From positions 1 through 6,250 of the forward strand of contig NNSL01000425.1 of the NCBI GenBank assembly GCA_003123965.1: a stretch of DNA of 6,250 nt, read 5' to 3'. Source of the DNA: Balneolaceae bacterium SMO_bin1. GTDB lineage: Bacteria > Bacteroidota > Rhodothermia > Balneolales > Balneolaceae. Positions 5,302 to 6,250 of this stretch are shown here, piece after piece (within the stretch, counting starts at the first letter, position 1; each line of letters starts with the position of its first letter). The position numbers and the translations under genes were made by a program. Below the pieces are notes generated by a model. The model was not told the DNA's origin. It made no database searches and saw nothing but the letters and a program-made list of their open reading frames with translations.

Positions 5302-6250
5302 TTACGGCGCAGTGATTGCTGAATCTACAAGGTTGTTACTTTTACCTATAAGCCGTTCGTTCAGGCTGTCGCGCAGCTGTTCAAAAGCCGCCATGTACTG
5401 ATCAGGCAGCGGTTCTCCAGACGGAAGATCAACGGTAAGGGATTAATAGGACGGTTATTTCTAATCAGTTCGTAATGCAGATGGGTGCCGGTTACGCGGC
5501 CGGTGTTCCCTACATAGCCAATTACTTCGCCCTGTTTTACGTGGGTGCCGCTGCGCACGCCGTTGGCAAATTTGCTCAGGTGCATGTATTTGGCTTTATA
5601 CGAGCCTTTGTACTTCACCTCTACCATGCGTCCGGCTGAGCCATAATACCCGGCTCGTGAAATCACGCCGTCACCCACCGAAAGTACCGGCGTACCGTAT
5701 GGCGCGGCATAATCCACACCGTTATGAGGACGCGTACGCTTTAAGACTGGATGAAAGCGATTGGGATTAAAACCAGAACTAATGCGCTGATCGTAGGTAA
5801 AAGGCGCCTTGAGCAGCGCTTTCTTCACACTTCGGCCCTCTTCGTCGTAATAACCTTCAATGTCTCCATCCTCAAAATAATAGGCAAAATAGGTATCGCC
5901 CATGTGCTGTAACTCAAGGGCTTTTACATTTCCAACATCATAATGCTCACCGTCGACATATTTATTTTCGTACAAAATTTTAAAGGTGTCTCCTTTGCGC
6001 AGGTTGAAGAAATCAATCTGCCAAGCCATAATATCCGAGAGCTTGTACACCAGCTTGTCGCGTGACTTTGCATCAGATATGGCATTATAGAGCGACGAAT
6101 TAATGGTGCCGCTGATGGTTTTTGTTCGTGTTTCAACCACGCGTGATGCCCTGTAAATTTGAAGCGAATCCTGCTGCCAGTCGAACGTTACAAACTCAAC
6201 GGCGTTGGGCTCCCATACCATTTTCTTCAAGTTGGTCATCTTGCTCCGAG
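5302..6250 (-). CDS. M23-family metallopeptidase, N-terminus outside window, one frame break near the 3' end
   Basis: A cell-wall-type zinc endopeptidase of the LytM/M23 class, probably cutting peptidoglycan cross-bridges in the periplasm. The frame is open to the right edge. The Met codon at 6239 is probably internal, because the sequence there is mid-domain (KKMVWEPNAVEFVTFD) and has no signal peptide. Counting from that Met, residues 1-140 form the N-terminal OapA-like/stalk region typical of Bacteroidota members (WQIDFFNLRKGDTFKILYE). The peptidase domain follows: zinc ligands His172 and Asp176 in PHNGVDYAAP, then the conserved YMHLSKF, then His253 and His255 in GTHLHYEL. All expected catalytic residues are present. 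The uninterrupted frame stops at 5361 after an unrelated tail (LPLIFRLENRC...). One base restored near 5436-5441 gives NPLTVDLPSGEPLPDQYMAA, continuing to a TAA at 5302-5304, which looks like the true C-terminus. About 100 N-terminal residues are missing compared with the usual length of roughly 400-430. Confidence 0.9.
5436..5441 (-). other. Frame break 4: missing base near the 3' end of the M23 gene
   Basis: The coding strand AAT CCC TTA CCG gives N-P-L-P followed by an unrelated tail. Restoring one base in the C or T run (AAT CCC CTT ACC) gives N-P-L-T-V-D-L-P-S-G-E-P-L-P and a further 37 or so sensible residues to a TAA at 5302-5304. Unlike the other three breaks this one is a loss, not a gain. 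Confidence 0.75.

Noticed and set aside
5291..5307. Near-palindrome CCGATAAAATTTTACGG overlapping the corrected peptidase stop codon
   Set aside because: It has no room for a loop, needs a bulge and has no T tract after it, so it is not a convincing terminator.
5924..6136. Minus-strand 70-codon frame inside the peptidase gene
   Set aside because: It is out of phase with the M23 frame, which carries the conserved residues; it is a shadow.

Overview
The window looks like part of a Bacteroidota chromosome (Cytophagales- or Balneolales-like; the exact group is inference). The reasons are a periplasmic two-component-regulator propeller joined to a Y_Y_Y domain and a histidine kinase, an M23 peptidase of the type common in this phylum, and no strong Shine-Dalgarno sequence before the one start codon that can be fixed. 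Both real genes are on the minus strand and both run off the window. Nothing on the plus strand looks like a gene.

Minus strand, right to left: (1) 6250 to 5302, the C-terminal part of an M23-family cell-wall peptidase, with its 5' end outside the window. Its frame breaks once near 5436-5441, so the uninterrupted frame stops early at 5361. (2) 5301 to 4696, a 606-base AT-rich gap (about 36% GC over 4741-5280, against about 50-57% in coding lines sampled). It has no credible gene, a weak terminator candidate, a weak promoter candidate and a perfect inverted repeat just upstream of the next start codon. (3) 4695 to the left edge, one very large sensor histidine kinase. As given, it falls into three frames: a 14-blade propeller (4695-2500), then Y_Y_Y, membrane segment and two GAF-like modules (2458-791), then the kinase core (about 890 to 1, open at the edge).

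The main result is that these three pieces are one gene. At each junction the protein continues without loss in the neighbouring frame, and each junction is explained by one extra A in a short A run (A5, A7, A5 on the coding strand). The three shifts add up to three bases, so the kinase core is back in the phase of the start codon. With the break in the peptidase gene, there are four single-base indels in homopolymers or next to them, in otherwise well-conserved genes. Uncorrected sequencing or assembly errors explain this better than gene decay.

Functionally, the sensor would bind a ligand in the periplasm through two seven-bladed propellers, pass the signal through Y_Y_Y and one membrane helix to cytoplasmic GAF-like modules, and autophosphorylate on the His codon at 601-603. 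Its response regulator is not visible. The peptidase probably belongs to a separate transcription unit. I found no mobile element, CRISPR array, RNA gene or clearly new system.
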